Under the pieces are notes generated by a model. The model was not told the origin of the DNA, did not search any database, and saw only the letters and a program-made list of their open reading frames with translations. Source: an uncultured Clostridia bacterium (lineage in GTDB: Bacteria > Bacillota > Clostridia > TANB77 > CAG-508). Taken from it: DNA of 5,918 bases. The stretch spans positions 1-5,918 of the forward strand of contig CAQPRV010000087.1 of assembly GCA_948857205.1 (NCBI GenBank). The letters are read 5' to 3'. Both the position numbers and the translations under genes were made by a program. Each line of letters opens with the position of its first letter. The stretch's first letter is position 1. Shown here one piece after another: positions 5,768 through 5,918 of the stretch.

Positions 5768-5836
5768 TTTTTGGACACTTTTTTTGAGAATTTTTTTATA
5801 TTTTTGTTAGTGTCTTGTTATACTAACATATTTTTT
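5761..5836. other. Scar-like AT-rich interval between SDR pieces
   Basis: The interval starts with TGTCAAGTTTTTGGACACTT (5761-5780), which resembles insertion-sequence ends of the IS3 type. It continues as homopolymeric T runs and contains a GTTAGT/ACTAAC hairpin (5806-5811 with 5822-5827) followed on the plus strand by six T (5831-5836). No matching inverted end or transposase is present. It could be a decayed insertion or deletion scar, or simply degenerate SDR sequence. Confidence 0.25.
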
Positions 5837-5906
5837 GATTTTCTAGTTCATATGGTATTTTTCTAAAGTTTTGTCTATCACATGTTGCAATTCTTTTTTC
5901 TAACAT
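5823..5906 (-). CDS. 27-codon ORF with strong RBS, possible SDR N-terminal remnant
   Basis: The ORF runs from ATG 5906 to TAG 5825-5823 and begins MLEKRIAT. GGAGG at 5918-5914 is placed 7 nt before the ATG, an ideal initiation site. The start and the later PYELENQKIC resemble the N-terminal strand and helix of SDR enzymes (M-x-x-K-x-I-A then a Y-E-L-A helix), but the glycine-rich TGxxxGxG turn is absent. The most economical reading is that this was the true start of the SDR at 5342-5767, now degraded and separated from it by deletion. It could also be an unrelated small peptide. The similarity is weak and judged by eye. Confidence 0.35.
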   Translation of the reverse strand: MLEKRIATCDRQNFRKIPYELENQKIC

Positions 5907-5918
5907 TGTAATTCCTCC

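Noticed and set aside
5806..5836. Plus-strand terminator GTTAGT/ACTAAC plus six T
   Set aside because: The stem is only 6 bp and AT-rich with a 10-nt loop, and no plus-strand gene precedes it.

Overview
The window is very AT-rich, uses GGAGG-type ribosome binding sites, and carries every convincing gene on the minus strand. This suggests a low-GC Firmicute, probably a clostridial relative; the species cannot be named from the sequence. The two ends look like accessory or mobile DNA rather than core genome.

Layout in the direction of transcription (right to left). At 5823-5906 is a 27-codon ORF with a perfect RBS. It may be the remnant N-terminus of a short-chain dehydrogenase/reductase (SDR) whose C-terminal part is at 5342-5767. 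The SDR lacks its Rossmann nucleotide-binding N-terminus and has the catalytic Lys changed to Glu, so it is called a pseudogene. Next are an RBBP9/YdeN-type small serine hydrolase (4765-5316), an ASCH-domain protein (4351-4755), a DUF1016/YhcG PD-(D/E)xK nuclease-like protein (3311-4336), and a large PHP-phosphoesterase + ABC/SMC-type ATPase of the TrlF-like kind (856-3255). From the hydrolase to the ATPase the genes are separated by 9, 14 and 55 nt, so they are probably one transcript. ASCH (possible modified-nucleobase reader), YhcG nuclease and PHP-ATPase look like a candidate genome-defence module.

Two copies of the palindrome core GTTCCACNNNGTGGAAC mark this module. One has 12-bp perfect arms and lies inside the YhcG coding sequence. 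The other lies directly after the YhcG stop codon.

Left of the ATPase, 564-855 is a gene-free stretch that is not empty. It has an extended -10 promoter, a GC-richer segment able to form a pseudoknot plus a hairpin, and a strong intrinsic terminator (603-638). It reads as a small structured RNA or a riboswitch-like leader ahead of an unidentified 89-aa protein (282-551).

Finally, a near-consensus promoter (TTGACA-N16-TATAAT, 244-271) drives a leader of about 170 nt. This leader holds one or two tiny ORFs and an attenuator-like hairpin. It ends at the TTG start of a serine recombinase whose first 22 codons, including the catalytic serine, run off the left edge. The recombinase implies that an integrative element or prophage end is close.
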